Positions 25,706 to 35,000 of a stretch of 64,000 nt of DNA are shown here, in pieces. Position 1 is the first letter of the stretch, and every line of letters starts with the position of its first letter. A model generated the notes under the pieces. The model was not told the DNA's origin. It ran no database searches and saw only the letters and a list, made by a program, of their open reading frames with translations. The translations under genes were made by a program, and so were the position numbers. Source of the stretch: Aurantiacibacter atlanticus (GTDB taxonomy: Bacteria; Pseudomonadota; Alphaproteobacteria; Sphingomonadales; Sphingomonadaceae); the NCBI RefSeq assembly GCF_001077815.2, contig NZ_CP011310.1:1302001-1366000 (forward strand), in the 5' to 3' direction.

Positions 25706-27733
25706 ATGCAGACAAGCCTGTCCTTTCGTCTCACCTTCCTGCGATATTGCATCGCAGTGGCAATGTTTGCCATTGCACTGCTGGCAGCACCGACCGCTGC
25801 GCAGACGCAGAACTATATCGCTGCAGATCTCGTGGCAGAGGGTCAACCGCAGCCGGGAGAGACGCTTACCGTGGCATTGCGCTTTCGCCCGCAGGAAGGC
25901 TGGCACGGATATTGGCGCAATCCCGGTGATGCGGGTTTGGGCATGACGCTCGACTGGCAATTACCCGAAGGCTGGCAGGCAGGAGAGCCGCAATATCCCG
26001 TGCCAGAAGCGCTGGAACTGATCGGGCTGATGAACCATGTCTATAAAAGGCCCTACGCCGTGCTGGTGCCGATTTCGGTACCAGTCAATGCAGCGGTAAC
26101 GAACATTTCCCCCATCACCGTCAATGCCGAATGGCTCGCCTGTTCGGACAGGCTGTGCGTTCGCGAAGGCGATGTGCCGACCCTGCGTTTCCCGCAGCAG
26201 ACTGCCCAATTGCGCGAAGATTTTGACGCGCACCGTGCTGCCGTTCCACCCTTGATTGATCAACAGGCGCGCTTTGCCATGGATGGCAATCGCCTGCGCA
26301 TCGCCATTCCGCTGCCGCAGGCGCTGGGTCTGACCGATCCGCATGTCTTTATCGCCCAATCAGGCGTAGTCGATTACGGCGCGATGCAGACCTTCATGCG
26401 ACAGGGCGACGTGCTTGTTGCAGAGCTGCCGCGAGGTGGCTTGCGTGCAGAGCCTGATTTGCTTGAAGGGATGCTGTCCTTTGGTGCGGATGGCGAAGGC
26501 ATCAGGTTTGAAGCGGTGCCGGGGAATGTTCCTGCCGGTGGGGATCGGATTGGCAATTCCGCCGCGACAGCTCCGCTGGCTCTGCTGCTGGGGGGGGCAT
26601 TGCTAGGGGGATTGCTGCTCAACCTCATGCCATGCGTGTTTCCTATTCTCAGTCTCAAGGCATTGACCCTGGCGCGCGCGGGCGAAAGCGAAGCGCAAGC
26701 TCGGCGTGAAGGGCTTGCCTATACCGTCGGCGTGATGCTGGCGGTTCTGGCGCTGGGCGCGCTGATGCTGGCATTACGCGCCGCGGGGGAACAAGTGGGC
26801 TGGGCGTTCCAATTGCAGCAACCGCTGGTGGTGGGCGCATTACTGGTGCTCGCCATGCTCATCACCGCCAATCTTGCCGGCCTGATTGAACTGCCCATGA
26901 TGCCGATCCGCACTGGTGGACAAGGCAGCGCCTTTGCCACCGGATTGCTGGCCGCCGTGGTCGCGACCCCGTGCACGGGTCCGTTTATGGCTGCTGCGCT
27001 GGGCGCTGCATTGCTGCTGCCCGTTACGCAGGCGCTCCTGCTTTTCGCCGCGCTGGGGCTTGGCCTTGCCTTGCCATTTCTGCTGCTTGGTTATGTGCCT
27101 GCCTTGCGTTCCCGATTGCCCAGGCCGGGAGCATGGATGGGCACATTCCGCAAGGCGATGGCCATGCCGATGGGGCTGGCCGCATTGGCGCTGGCGTGGC
27201 TTGCATGGCGGCTGGGCGGCACGCATTTTGCCTTTGCCGCGCTGGCGCTGGGCATGCTGCCAGTGGTCGCGCTTATCGCCTTTCGCCGTGGCAATGTGCT
27301 GGTTGGCTGGATTGGCGTTGCCATTGCGCTCTATTTCGCCGCTTCCCTGCCTTTTCGCGTGGAAGAGCAATCTGCTGCATCGGCGCAAAGCCTGCTTGAT
27401 CCGGTGCCATATAGCGAGGCCGCACTGGCAGAAGCCCGCGCCAGCGGAGCGCCTGTATTCCTGTGGTTTACCGCCGACTGGTGTCTGACTTGCAAGGTCA
27501 ATGAACAGATCGCCATTGAACGTGAAACGACGCGTGCCGCCTTTGACCAAGGCGGCGTTGTGGCCATGCGCGGCGACTGGACGCGTGCTGATCCCGCGAT
27601 CACCCGATTCCTGGAGGAATGGGGCGCAGCGGGCGTGCCATTATATGTCTGGTATCCCCCCAATGGCGCACCGGGGCAAATGATGCCGCAGGTCCTAACG
27701 CCTGAAATGCTGGCGGAGCGGGCTCGCCAATAA
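25706..27733 (+). CDS. DsbD/ScsB-type thiol:disulfide interchange protein
   Basis: Carries electrons from cytoplasmic thioredoxin across the inner membrane to periplasmic thiol proteins. The 675 residues comprise a signal peptide (to about 33), an N-terminal periplasmic domain with a CSDRLC segment, and about eight membrane helices. The membrane cysteines are Cys310 in LMPCVFPI and Cys423 in ATPCTGPF. A C-terminal thioredoxin domain has the active pair Cys593/Cys596 (ADWCLTCK). The large N-terminal domain resembles ScsB more than E. coli DsbD. The thioredoxin-like TlpA protein at 48471 could be a partner. Confidence 0.9.
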   Translation: MQTSLSFRLTFLRYCIAVAMFAIALLAAPTAAQTQNYIAADLVAEGQPQPGETLTVALRFRPQEGWHGYWRNPGDAGLGMTLDWQLPEGWQAGEPQYPVPEALELIGLMNHVYKRPYAVLVPISVPVNAAVTNISPITVNAEWLACSDRLCVREGDVPTLRFPQQTAQLREDFDAHRAAVPPLIDQQARFAMDGNRLRIAIPLPQALGLTDPHVFIAQSGVVDYGAMQTFMRQGDVLVAELPRGGLRAEPDLLEGMLSFGADGEGIRFEAVPGNVPAGGDRIGNSAATAPLALLLGGALLGGLLLNLMPCVFPILSLKALTLARAGESEAQARREGLAYTVGVMLAVLALGALMLALRAAGEQVGWAFQLQQPLVVGALLVLAMLITANLAGLIELPMMPIRTGGQGSAFATGLLAAVVATPCTGPFMAAALGAALLLPVTQALLLFAALGLGLALPFLLLGYVPALRSRLPRPGAWMGTFRKAMAMPMGLAALALAWLAWRLGGTHFAFAALALGMLPVVALIAFRRGNVLVGWIGVAIALYFAASLPFRVEEQSAASAQSLLDPVPYSEAALAEARASGAPVFLWFTADWCLTCKVNEQIAIERETTRAAFDQGGVVAMRGDWTRADPAITRFLEEWGAAGVPLYVWYPPNGAPGQMMPQVLTPEMLAERARQ

Positions 27734-27735
27734 GC

Positions 27736-28374
27736 TCAGCTATCCTCGTCTTCCACGGCTGGTTCTGCGGGCTGGGCATTGGGAGTTTCACCGCCTGCGC
27801 GGCACCATTCAAGAAATTCGCCGGGAATACGGCTGCCTCTTATTTCCAGCATGCCCCGGCCGGGCAATGTGGCAGTCAAATCGCGGGTTCCGGCAAAGAC
27901 ATCAAGCTGCGGATCGTTTGCCGGAAGCCGCGCCTCCCACAGCCATTCGCCCCCGTTTTCCCCAGTTGCCAGTGCCGTATCCGCCAGAAAGCGGCTGCGC
28001 ATGCCATTGCCGATAATCGGGAACAGCGCTGATTGGCCCGGTAACGCTTCGGCATGGCGGATAATCACGAATTCAGACGGCAGCTCGCCCAGATTGCAGG
28101 CCAGCGTGAGCAATGGATCCTCTCCGACATTGCCGAAATTGATCGCCTGACCGCTTTCGGCCACCATCCACACGCCGTTCTGCGTGTCGGGCGAAGCCAT
28201 CGCCGTTGCCTCGCGTATTCCGGTCTCATCAAGGGGGATGCGCACCACATCGGCAGCAGCGGAAGGTGCACTTTCAGCCGCGCCGTCACAAGCCGCAAGA
28301 ATTGCCAGGACAGGGGGTAGGAAAAGGAGGGCGACTGGCCAGCGCATGCTGCGCCTTGCCGTCCGTTCGGCCAT
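27736..28374 (-). CDS. Putative lipoprotein of unknown function
   Basis: A 212-residue protein that I do not recognise. A basic N-terminus and hydrophobic stretch end in lipobox LAAC, so it is probably a lipoprotein. A Met at 28347 would give a shorter, equally good signal peptide. Two further cysteines occur (TLACNLGEL and EWCRAGG). The C-terminus is Pro/Glu-rich. The stop lies 2 bases from the convergent dsbD-like stop. It follows uvrB on the same strand by 88 bases. Confidence 0.7.
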   Translation of the reverse strand: MAERTARRSMRWPVALLFLPPVLAILAACDGAAESAPSAAADVVRIPLDETGIREATAMASPDTQNGVWMVAESGQAINFGNVGEDPLLTLACNLGELPSEFVIIRHAEALPGQSALFPIIGNGMRSRFLADTALATGENGGEWLWEARLPANDPQLDVFAGTRDLTATLPGRGMLEIRGSRIPGEFLEWCRAGGETPNAQPAEPAVEDEDS

Positions 28375-28462
28375 GACTGCAAGAGAATATTTGCGTTTTC
28401 CCCGCAGTTCGCGCGTTTAATTGAGCCCTTGCCAGTCTTCAGTCCGAATGGCTTGGCCTGCT

Positions 28463-30649
28463 TCAAGGCCCCTTCTTGCGCTGCGTGCGCCCGTAGCGCA
28501 TCTTGCGCGTGCCCGGTTTTCCTTCATTTGACCGTCCGACGAGTGGCGCCTTTTTATCCGGATCGGGGATTCCCAATTCGTCTTGTTCCAGCTTGCGGAT
28601 TTCATCGCGCAGGCGTCCTGCCTCCTCGAATTCTAGATCGGCGGCGGCGGCGCGCATGCGTTTTTCGAGATCCTCGATATAGCTGCGAAGATTATGGCCG
28701 ACGAGATTGTTGCGCTCATCATCACCGGTGCCCACTGTCACCTCGTCCTGCGAAGCGGTGTGGGCGACGATATCGGCGATGGCGCGCTTGATCGTGGTCG
28801 GCGTGATGCCGTGTTCCTCGTTATAGGCGCGTTGCTTTTCGCGGCGTCTCTCTGTCTCCGCCATCGCGCGTTCCATGCTTCCCGTGATCCGGTCTGCATA
28901 AAGAATGACCCTGCCATCCACATTGCGCGCGGCGCGGCCGATCGTCTGGATAAGCGAGGTTTCAGATCGCAGGAAGCCTTCCTTGTCCGCATCCAGAATG
29001 GCCACCAGTCCGCATTCGGGTATGTCCAGTCCTTCGCGCAGCAGATTGATCCCGATGAGCACATCATACACGCCAAGACGCAGGTCACGGATCAGCTCAA
29101 TACGTTCCAGCGTCTCCACATCGGAATGCATGTATCGCACGCGCACGCCCTGTTCATGCATGAATTCGGTCAGGTCTTCGGCCATGCGTTTTGTCAGCGT
29201 TGTGACAAGGGTGCGATAGCCCTTGGCAGCCGTCGCCTTGCACTCGGCAATGCAATCCTGCACCTGGTCTTCCACCGGCTTGATCTCGACCGGCGGATCA
29301 ATGAGGCCGGTAGGGCGGATGACCTGTTCGGCAAAGACGCCGCCCGTCTGCTCCATTTCCCAGCTGCCCGGCGTGGCTGACACGGCAAAGGTCTGCGGGC
29401 GCATCGCATCCCACTCGTTAAAGCGCAGGGGGCGGTTGTCGATACAGCTGGGGAGACGGAAACCGAATTCCGCCAGCGTGATCTTGCGTCGGTGATCGCC
29501 TTTGGCCATTGCGCCGACCTGCGGCACTGTCTGATGGCTTTCATCGACAAATAGCAGTGAATTTTCGGGCAGATATTCAAACAGGGTAGGCGGCGGCTCT
29601 CCCGGCAGGCGGCCTGTCAAAAAGCGGGAATAATTCTCGATGCCGTTGCAGCTTCCCGTCGCAGCGATCATTTCCAGATCGAAATTGGTTCGCTGTTCAA
29701 GCCGCTGCGCTTCGAGCAGGCGGCCTTCTTCATGCAATTCCTTCAGGCGCTCTTCCAGCTCAAACTTGATAGCCTGACTGGCCTGTTTCATGGTTGGCCC
29801 GGGGGTTACGTAATGACTGTTGGCATAGACCCGCACCTTCTCCAGCGATGTGCCCTTCTTGCCAGTCAGTGGATCAAATTCGGCAATGTCCTCGATATCG
29901 TCGCCAAAAAAGCTGATACGCCAGGCGGTGTCTTCCAGATGGCTCGGGAAAAGCTCCAGATTATCACCGCGCACTCGAAAACAGCCGCGCGCAAAGGCCG
30001 TGTCATTGCGCTTATATTGCAGCGCAACCAACTTGCGGATCAGTTCGCGCTGATCGACCGTGTCACCGGCCTTGATGTCAAAAACCATCGCCGAATAGGT
30101 TTCGACTGAACCGATACCGTAAAGGCATGAAACGGATGCCACGATCACCACATCGTCGCGTTCCAGCAAGGCGCGCGTGGCTGAATGGCGCATCCGGTCG
30201 ATCGCTTCGTTTACGCTGCTTTCCTTCTCGATATAGGTGTCGGACCGGGGCACATAGGCTTCCGGCTGATAATAATCGTAATAGCTGACAAAATATTCGA
30301 CAGCGTTTTCCGGAAAGAAGCTCTTGAATTCGCCGTAAAGCTGCGCGGCAAGGATCTTGTTGGGGGCCAGAACCAGTGCCGGGCGCTGCAATTGCTCTAT
30401 CACCTTGGCCATGGTAAAGGTCTTGCCCGATCCTGTGACACCCAGCAGCACCTGCGTCTGGTCGCCATCCTCTGCCGATGCCACCAGTTCGGAAATGGCG
30501 GTGGGCTGATCGCCAGCCGGTTCATACTCCGAAACCAGCTTGAACTTCTTGCCCGGCAGGGACTTTTGCGGCCGAGCGGGCTTATGCGGGACAAATTCGC
30601 CCGTTGTATCGGGCTCTTCCAGCCCGCGTCGTATTACCAGTTCAGCCAT
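28463..30649 (-). CDS. uvrB: Excinuclease ABC subunit B
   Basis: DNA-damage recognition helicase of nucleotide excision repair, 728 residues. Motifs in order: [12 protein letters not shown], Walker [17 protein letters not shown] (about 68-83), the beta-hairpin [31 protein letters not shown], helicase motif [21 protein letters not shown], and a C-terminal UVR domain ([17 protein letters not shown]) that contacts UvrC. An extension after the UVR domain is basic. It stands alone, without uvrA or uvrC nearby. Confidence 0.97.
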   Translation of the reverse strand: MAELVIRRGLEEPDTTGEFVPHKPARPQKSLPGKKFKLVSEYEPAGDQPTAISELVASAEDGDQTQVLLGVTGSGKTFTMAKVIEQLQRPALVLAPNKILAAQLYGEFKSFFPENAVEYFVSYYDYYQPEAYVPRSDTYIEKESSVNEAIDRMRHSATRALLERDDVVIVASVSCLYGIGSVETYSAMVFDIKAGDTVDQRELIRKLVALQYKRNDTAFARGCFRVRGDNLELFPSHLEDTAWRISFFGDDIEDIAEFDPLTGKKGTSLEKVRVYANSHYVTPGPTMKQASQAIKFELEERLKELHEEGRLLEAQRLEQRTNFDLEMIAATGSCNGIENYSRFLTGRLPGEPPPTLFEYLPENSLLFVDESHQTVPQVGAMAKGDHRRKITLAEFGFRLPSCIDNRPLRFNEWDAMRPQTFAVSATPGSWEMEQTGGVFAEQVIRPTGLIDPPVEIKPVEDQVQDCIAECKATAAKGYRTLVTTLTKRMAEDLTEFMHEQGVRVRYMHSDVETLERIELIRDLRLGVYDVLIGINLLREGLDIPECGLVAILDADKEGFLRSETSLIQTIGRAARNVDGRVILYADRITGSMERAMAETERRREKQRAYNEEHGITPTTIKRAIADIVAHTASQDEVTVGTGDDERNNLVGHNLRSYIEDLEKRMRAAAADLEFEEAGRLRDEIRKLEQDELGIPDPDKKAPLVGRSNEGKPGTRKMRYGRTQRKKGP

Positions 30650-30727
30650 AGTCGCGGAATATGGAGACGGGCGGCGCTTTGGGCAATGTCTTGCTGGGTG
30701 TTGTCAATCAGATGCCGCACAGCCTAT

Positions 30728-30741
30728 GCTGAAATTTCAGC
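30728..30741. repeat. Perfect palindrome GCTGAAATTTCAGC
   Basis: A 14-bp palindrome followed by CTTTCC in the 156-bp divergent space between uvrB and the first DUF3617 gene. It shares both arm ends and the following CTTT with the palindrome at 24451. It could be an operator or a transcription stop; its placement 65 bases before the DUF3617 start favours regulation. Confidence 0.45.
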
Positions 30742-30805
30742 CTTTCCGGCTTGTCCCTCGTCGGCTGGTCAGCCACGATGAAAATTGATCTAAAGGGAAA
30801 TTTAT

Positions 30806-31366
30806 ATGCGCATTTCTTCGATTTTCGCGGCGAGCTCGCTGCTGGTATTGGCTGCTTGCGGGGATTCGGGCACCGACGATGACCCCAGCGATCCGGATGA
30901 AGTCGCCGCTGCTGCCGAAACTATCGCCAAGCCACAACCCGGCCAATATCGCACGATCGCGGAACTGGTGGAGTTCGATATTCCCGGAGCCAGCGAGGAA
31001 GAAGTGCAGATGATGCGCGGCTTCGTGGAAAGCTCCGCTGCGCAGGAACAGACCTTCTGCATGACTCAGGAAAAAGCTGACGAAGGCTTTCAGGAATTCC
31101 TTTCTGCCATGCAGGACAATTCGGAAGAGTGCACTTTCAGCGAATTCAAGGTCGATGGCGAGGCGCTGGATGCCACGATGAATTGCGATGATGGTGCGGG
31201 TAGCAGCGGCACGATCACATTCGATGGCACGATTAGTGAAACGAAGCAGAACATGACCGTGACGATGGACATGAGCAATCCGGGTGAAGGCCAGTCCATG
31301 CGGATGGTGATGCGCAACACTACCGAGCGCACCGGAGAATGCACTGCAGAAGATGACGCTGCATAG
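30806..31366 (+). CDS. DUF3617 lipoprotein, first of three tandem paralogues
   Basis: A 186-residue probable lipoprotein with lipobox LAAC ending at Cys18 and then an Asp/Ser-rich linker. The DUF3617 domain begins at KPQPGQYRTIAELVEF and has the conserved cysteines in FCMT, ECTF and MNCD and the closing RTGEC. AAAGGG lies before the start. The biochemical function of DUF3617 is unknown. The next two genes on the strand are homologous. Confidence 0.82.
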   Translation: MRISSIFAASSLLVLAACGDSGTDDDPSDPDEVAAAAETIAKPQPGQYRTIAELVEFDIPGASEEEVQMMRGFVESSAAQEQTFCMTQEKADEGFQEFLSAMQDNSEECTFSEFKVDGEALDATMNCDDGAGSSGTITFDGTISETKQNMTVTMDMSNPGEGQSMRMVMRNTTERTGECTAEDDAA

Positions 31367-31520
31367 GGTCAGGGGTTTGCGACGGTCTGCACCACAATGG
31401 GACGCAGCCGCCAAACTCCGCGAATCAGGGGCTTTGGCGATTGGCAGGGCAGGTTGGCGGGTTTAGGATTATCCCAAGACCGGCGGCCCTCTTGTGCCGC
31501 AGATTTGCTGAGGAAATGCC

Positions 31521-32042
31521 ATGCGCCCGATCCATGCCCTGCCGCTGATTGCAGCCCTAGCGCTTGCCGCGTGCAATAATGACGACGACGAAGCCCTGAC
31601 AGACGAGGATCTGGCTGGCAGCACCATTCAGGATAACGGCGCCATGCCGCAGCCGGGCGAATATGCCACCACTGTCGAATTGATTGATTTCGTCGATCCC
31701 GATCTTGATCAAGCCACCATGGCCCGCGCCCGCAGCGAATTTGAAATTGGTGCAGCCGAACCCAGCCTGTATTGCGTGACGGAGGAAACCACGCGCGAAG
31801 TGTGGCTCTCTGACATGACGGAGGCTACATGCACGCTTTCACGTTTCACGGCGGATGGAAATTCGCTGGACGGGGCGATGACATGTTCATCGGATATTGG
31901 TCTTAACGGCCCCTTGGAGATGACTGGCACCGCTGGTGGCCAGAGCGCGGATCTGCGCATGAGCTATACCATGCCGGAAGATGCTGGTGCTGGCACCGTG
32001 ACCATGCGTGTGCTGTCGGAACGTATCGGCGATTGCAGTTAA
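31521..32042 (+). CDS. DUF3617 lipoprotein, second paralogue
   Basis: 173 residues with lipobox LAAC at Cys18 and an Asp/Glu-rich linker. The DUF3617 core opens with MPQPGEYATTVELIDF, closely parallel to the first copy. It has matching cysteines in YCVTEE, TCTLSRF and MTCSSD and ends RIGDCS. The TTGCTGAGGAAATGCC stretch before the ATG includes a good Shine-Dalgarno site. A 154-base gap separates it from the first copy, and 19 bases from the third. Confidence 0.82.
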   Translation: MRPIHALPLIAALALAACNNDDDEALTDEDLAGSTIQDNGAMPQPGEYATTVELIDFVDPDLDQATMARARSEFEIGAAEPSLYCVTEETTREVWLSDMTEATCTLSRFTADGNSLDGAMTCSSDIGLNGPLEMTGTAGGQSADLRMSYTMPEDAGAGTVTMRVLSERIGDCS

Positions 32043-32061
32043 CCTCGAAAAGCCTTGCCCA

Positions 32062-32610
32062 ATGAAGCGCGCTGCTTGGCAACTTGCTTCTTTGGCGCTC
32101 TTGCTGGGCGCAGCCTCTGCAGCATTTGCGGGGCAGGACGGCGCAGACATGGCCAAAAATGCGTCGGTAGCGGATGATCATTTATTTCCATGGCTGGAAT
32201 TTCTCGATGCAGAACCACGCCCGGGCCTTTATCAGGTAAGGTACGGCCTGGAGAATGCTCTCATTGCGGATTTTGACCCACGCAAGAATGGCGGCCCGTC
32301 GGACCCCTCCATGGACGAAGGTGATGTTGAATTCATCTGTCTTGATGAAGACACGCAGCGGGTCGATATGTTGGAAGAATTTGCTACCGGAGGCTGCACC
32401 ATGGGTGCCCTTGCCGGCGGGGCCGACGGCTTTACCGTCATGGCGCAATGCCGCGACCCGGACGGTCAGCATATGAGAATCCGCATGACCGGATCGGGTG
32501 ATGCAGAACATCTGCAAACTTTATTGTCGATGACCATGCGCAGCCCAGAAAGAGGCAAAATGGCTCTTGGCATTCGGGTGGAGCTAGAGCGGGTCGGCGA
32601 ATGTGAATAG
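32062..32610 (+). CDS. DUF3617-like secreted protein, third paralogue
   Basis: 182 residues with a cleavable signal peptide ending near AAFAG and no lipobox cysteine, unlike the first two copies. The core is more divergent: PRPGLYQVRYGLENALI, FICLDEDTQ, GGCTMGALAG, AQCRDPDG, and it ends ERVGECE. The cysteine spacing and the ending match DUF3617. The ATG at 32062 is 19 bases after the second copy, so co-expression is likely. Confidence 0.72.
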   Translation: MKRAAWQLASLALLLGAASAAFAGQDGADMAKNASVADDHLFPWLEFLDAEPRPGLYQVRYGLENALIADFDPRKNGGPSDPSMDEGDVEFICLDEDTQRVDMLEEFATGGCTMGALAGGADGFTVMAQCRDPDGQHMRIRMTGSGDAEHLQTLLSMTMRSPERGKMALGIRVELERVGECE

Positions 32611-32683
32611 GTTTCTCAATTGAGTTAAACTCTTCACGCCCTGACGAATTGCCCAGCCAAGCCGTTTCATATAATTATCAGTC

Positions 32684-33475
32684 ATGGATGCTGCATCCCC
32701 CCAATCAGAGCATGTCCTGGCGCGTTTACGTCAGTCTGTGCGAGCAGGCGTGTTTGCGCTGGCTAGGCGCCTTCGGCTGCTGCGCGGAACAATGCCGGAC
32801 AACGCCCATGCGCCGCCGTTGCGACTGCTGTTTGCAGAACTTGGCGTTGTGGCAGAGCCGGTGCGCCGCCGCTTGCGACCGCCCATACCTATCGAACCTG
32901 CGATTCATCCGCGTATCGTGATCCTGCTGCCCGGATTCGGCACCGGACCGGATCGGATGCGCTATCTGGCACAGCAGCTTGAGCGGGCGGGTCACACGGT
33001 GAAACGCTGGGGCATGGGCCATAATCTGGGCCCTACCCCAGAAACGCTGGAAGTGCTCTCGCAAAGAATCCGCGAGGTGCATGAACGGTATGGTGAGAAA
33101 GTGGTGCTGGTCGGGTGGAGCCTTGGCGGCGTGTTCGCCCGCGAAGTGGCCAAGGTCAGTCCTGAATTTATCGCCAAGGTTATTACCATGGGATCCCCGT
33201 TTAGCCACACACCCTATTCCAACAATGTCTGGCGTCCCTATCAGCTTGTGGCGGGCCACCCGGTGGAAAAGCCGCCGATCGAAGCCCAGCTGGGCGTAAA
33301 GCCGCCGGTTGAAACGGTAGCATTCTGGAGCCCGCGGGACGGTGTAATTTCGCGCCGGGCCGCATGCGGTGCGCCCGGTGAAAGGGACCGCGCTGTTGCG
33401 CTGCGCTGCTCTCACCTCACCTTTCCGACCGCTTCTGATTGCATATTGGCGCTTGTGCGGGAACTTGAAAGCTGA
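32684..33475 (+). CDS. Alpha/beta hydrolase
   Basis: A 263-residue hydrolase fold with PRIVILLPGFGTGPDRMRYL, an oxyanion-hole region, and the nucleophile elbow GWSLGG with Ser146. Candidate acid and base are in SPRDGVI and RCSHLTFP. It resembles lipase- or PGAP1-like esterases in general shape. A hydrophilic, Arg-rich first 70 residues lack a signal peptide, so it is probably cytoplasmic. The substrate is unknown. It is 78 bases upstream of the ATP-grasp gene. Confidence 0.78.
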   Translation: MDAASPQSEHVLARLRQSVRAGVFALARRLRLLRGTMPDNAHAPPLRLLFAELGVVAEPVRRRLRPPIPIEPAIHPRIVILLPGFGTGPDRMRYLAQQLERAGHTVKRWGMGHNLGPTPETLEVLSQRIREVHERYGEKVVLVGWSLGGVFAREVAKVSPEFIAKVITMGSPFSHTPYSNNVWRPYQLVAGHPVEKPPIEAQLGVKPPVETVAFWSPRDGVISRRAACGAPGERDRAVALRCSHLTFPTASDCILALVRELES

Positions 33476-33553
33476 CTAACCTTTGTAACAACAGACGCGG
33501 CGCAATAGCGCGAGGGGTTATTTTCTTATCGTGTCACATCAACAAAGGGTTTC

Positions 33554-34984
33554 ATGAGCGCGTCCGATAAGACGAATTTCGATGAGATGCATGCGCCCGA
33601 TGGTTCGGTGCGCAATGCGTATGACAGCTATCAGGAATGGCTTTCCGGCCAGGATGAAGGCTGGATGCGGCGCAAGAACTTTGAGGCGGAAAGCTTCTTC
33701 CGCCGCACTGGCATTACCTTCAATGTTTATGGTGAGGACGATGCCGAGGAGCGGCTGATCCCGTTTGACATGGTGCCGCGCATCATCACGGGCGCTGAAT
33801 GGCGCAGGCTTTCCAAGGGTATCGAACAGCGCGTGCGGGCTTTGAACGCCTTCATGCATGATCTGTATCACCGGCAGGAGATCATCCGGGCGGGCCGACT
33901 GCCAGAGCGGTTGTTCCGACATAACAAGGCATGGTTGCCGCAGATGGTCGGCTTCACCCCGCCGGGCGGGGTTTACACCCACATCACCGGCATCGACCTT
34001 GTGCGCACCGGCCCTGATGATTTCCTGGTGCTGGAAGACAATGCCCGCACCCCCAGCGGTGTTTCCTATATGCTGGAAAACCGCGAAACGATGATGGCGA
34101 TGTTCCCTGAACTGTTCAGCAAGGTGAAGGTGTGCCCCGTTTCCGATTATCCCCGCCGTCTGGCGAAAAGCCTGGCGGCCTGCGCGCCACCGAATGTGGA
34201 CGGCCCGCCCACGATTGCGGTGCTGACTCCGGGTATTTTCAATTCGGCTTATTACGAACACGCTTTTCTGGCGGACCAGATGGGCGCCGAGCTTGTCGAA
34301 GGTAGTGATCTTCGGGTCGTCAACGGCAAGGTCCAGATGCGCACCACGATGGGCTTCAAGCCGGTGGATGTCCTCTATCGTCGGGTCGATGACGAATATC
34401 TGGACCCGCTGACCTTCAATCCCGACAGTATGCTGGGTGTGCCCGGTATCATGGATGTTTACCGCGCGGGCGGCATCACCATCGCCAATGCGCCCGGCAC
34501 TGGCGTTTGCGATGACAAGGCAATCTATTCCTTCATGCCGGAGATCGTTGAATTCTACACTGGCGAAAAGGCGTTGTTGCCCAATGTCGAGACATGGCGT
34601 TGCGCAGATCCGGACTCCCTCAAATATGTGCTCGAAAATTTGAACGAACTGGTCGTTAAGGAAGTCCACGGTTCGGGCGGCTACGGCATGCTGATAGGGC
34701 CCACCGCAACCAAGAAGGACTTGCAGCAATTCCGCGCGAAGCTGAAATCCAATCCTGATAATTATATAGCTCAGCCAACACTGTCCTTGTCCACCTGTCC
34801 GATCTTTACCCGCAAGGGGCTGGCGCCGCGGCATGTCGATTTACGGCCATTCGTGCTGTCATCGCCTGAAGGCGTGGATATCACGCCTGGCGGATTGACG
34901 CGGGTCGCCCTGAAGCGCGGATCGCTTGTGGTGAATTCCAGCCAGGGCGGTGGCACCAAGGACAGCTGGGTGCTGGAAGACTGA
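33554..34984 (+). CDS. Circularly permuted type 2 ATP-grasp protein
   Basis: A 476-residue enzyme of the permuted ATP-grasp superfamily, expected to form amide bonds via an acyl-phosphate. Conserved segments are LVLEDNARTPSGVSYMLENR (about 158-177), NAPGTGVCDDKAIYSFMPE, VVKEVHGSGGYGML with the ATP-contacting lysine, and HVDLRPFVL. It is the first gene of a four-gene set with alpha-E, transglutaminase-like and Anbu genes. The family is linked by genome context to peptide synthesis or modification; the real substrate is unknown. Confidence 0.9.
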   Translation: MSASDKTNFDEMHAPDGSVRNAYDSYQEWLSGQDEGWMRRKNFEAESFFRRTGITFNVYGEDDAEERLIPFDMVPRIITGAEWRRLSKGIEQRVRALNAFMHDLYHRQEIIRAGRLPERLFRHNKAWLPQMVGFTPPGGVYTHITGIDLVRTGPDDFLVLEDNARTPSGVSYMLENRETMMAMFPELFSKVKVCPVSDYPRRLAKSLAACAPPNVDGPPTIAVLTPGIFNSAYYEHAFLADQMGAELVEGSDLRVVNGKVQMRTTMGFKPVDVLYRRVDDEYLDPLTFNPDSMLGVPGIMDVYRAGGITIANAPGTGVCDDKAIYSFMPEIVEFYTGEKALLPNVETWRCADPDSLKYVLENLNELVVKEVHGSGGYGMLIGPTATKKDLQQFRAKLKSNPDNYIAQPTLSLSTCPIFTRKGLAPRHVDLRPFVLSSPEGVDITPGGLTRVALKRGSLVVNSSQGGGTKDSWVLED

Positions 34985-35000
34985 TGGTGGAGCAACGCAT

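Noticed and set aside
25679..25960. 94-codon upstream extension of the UbiH-like gene
   Set aside because: It runs through the start of the DsbD-like gene, has Cys/His/Arg-rich content, and the FAD motif starts properly right after the ATG at 25678.
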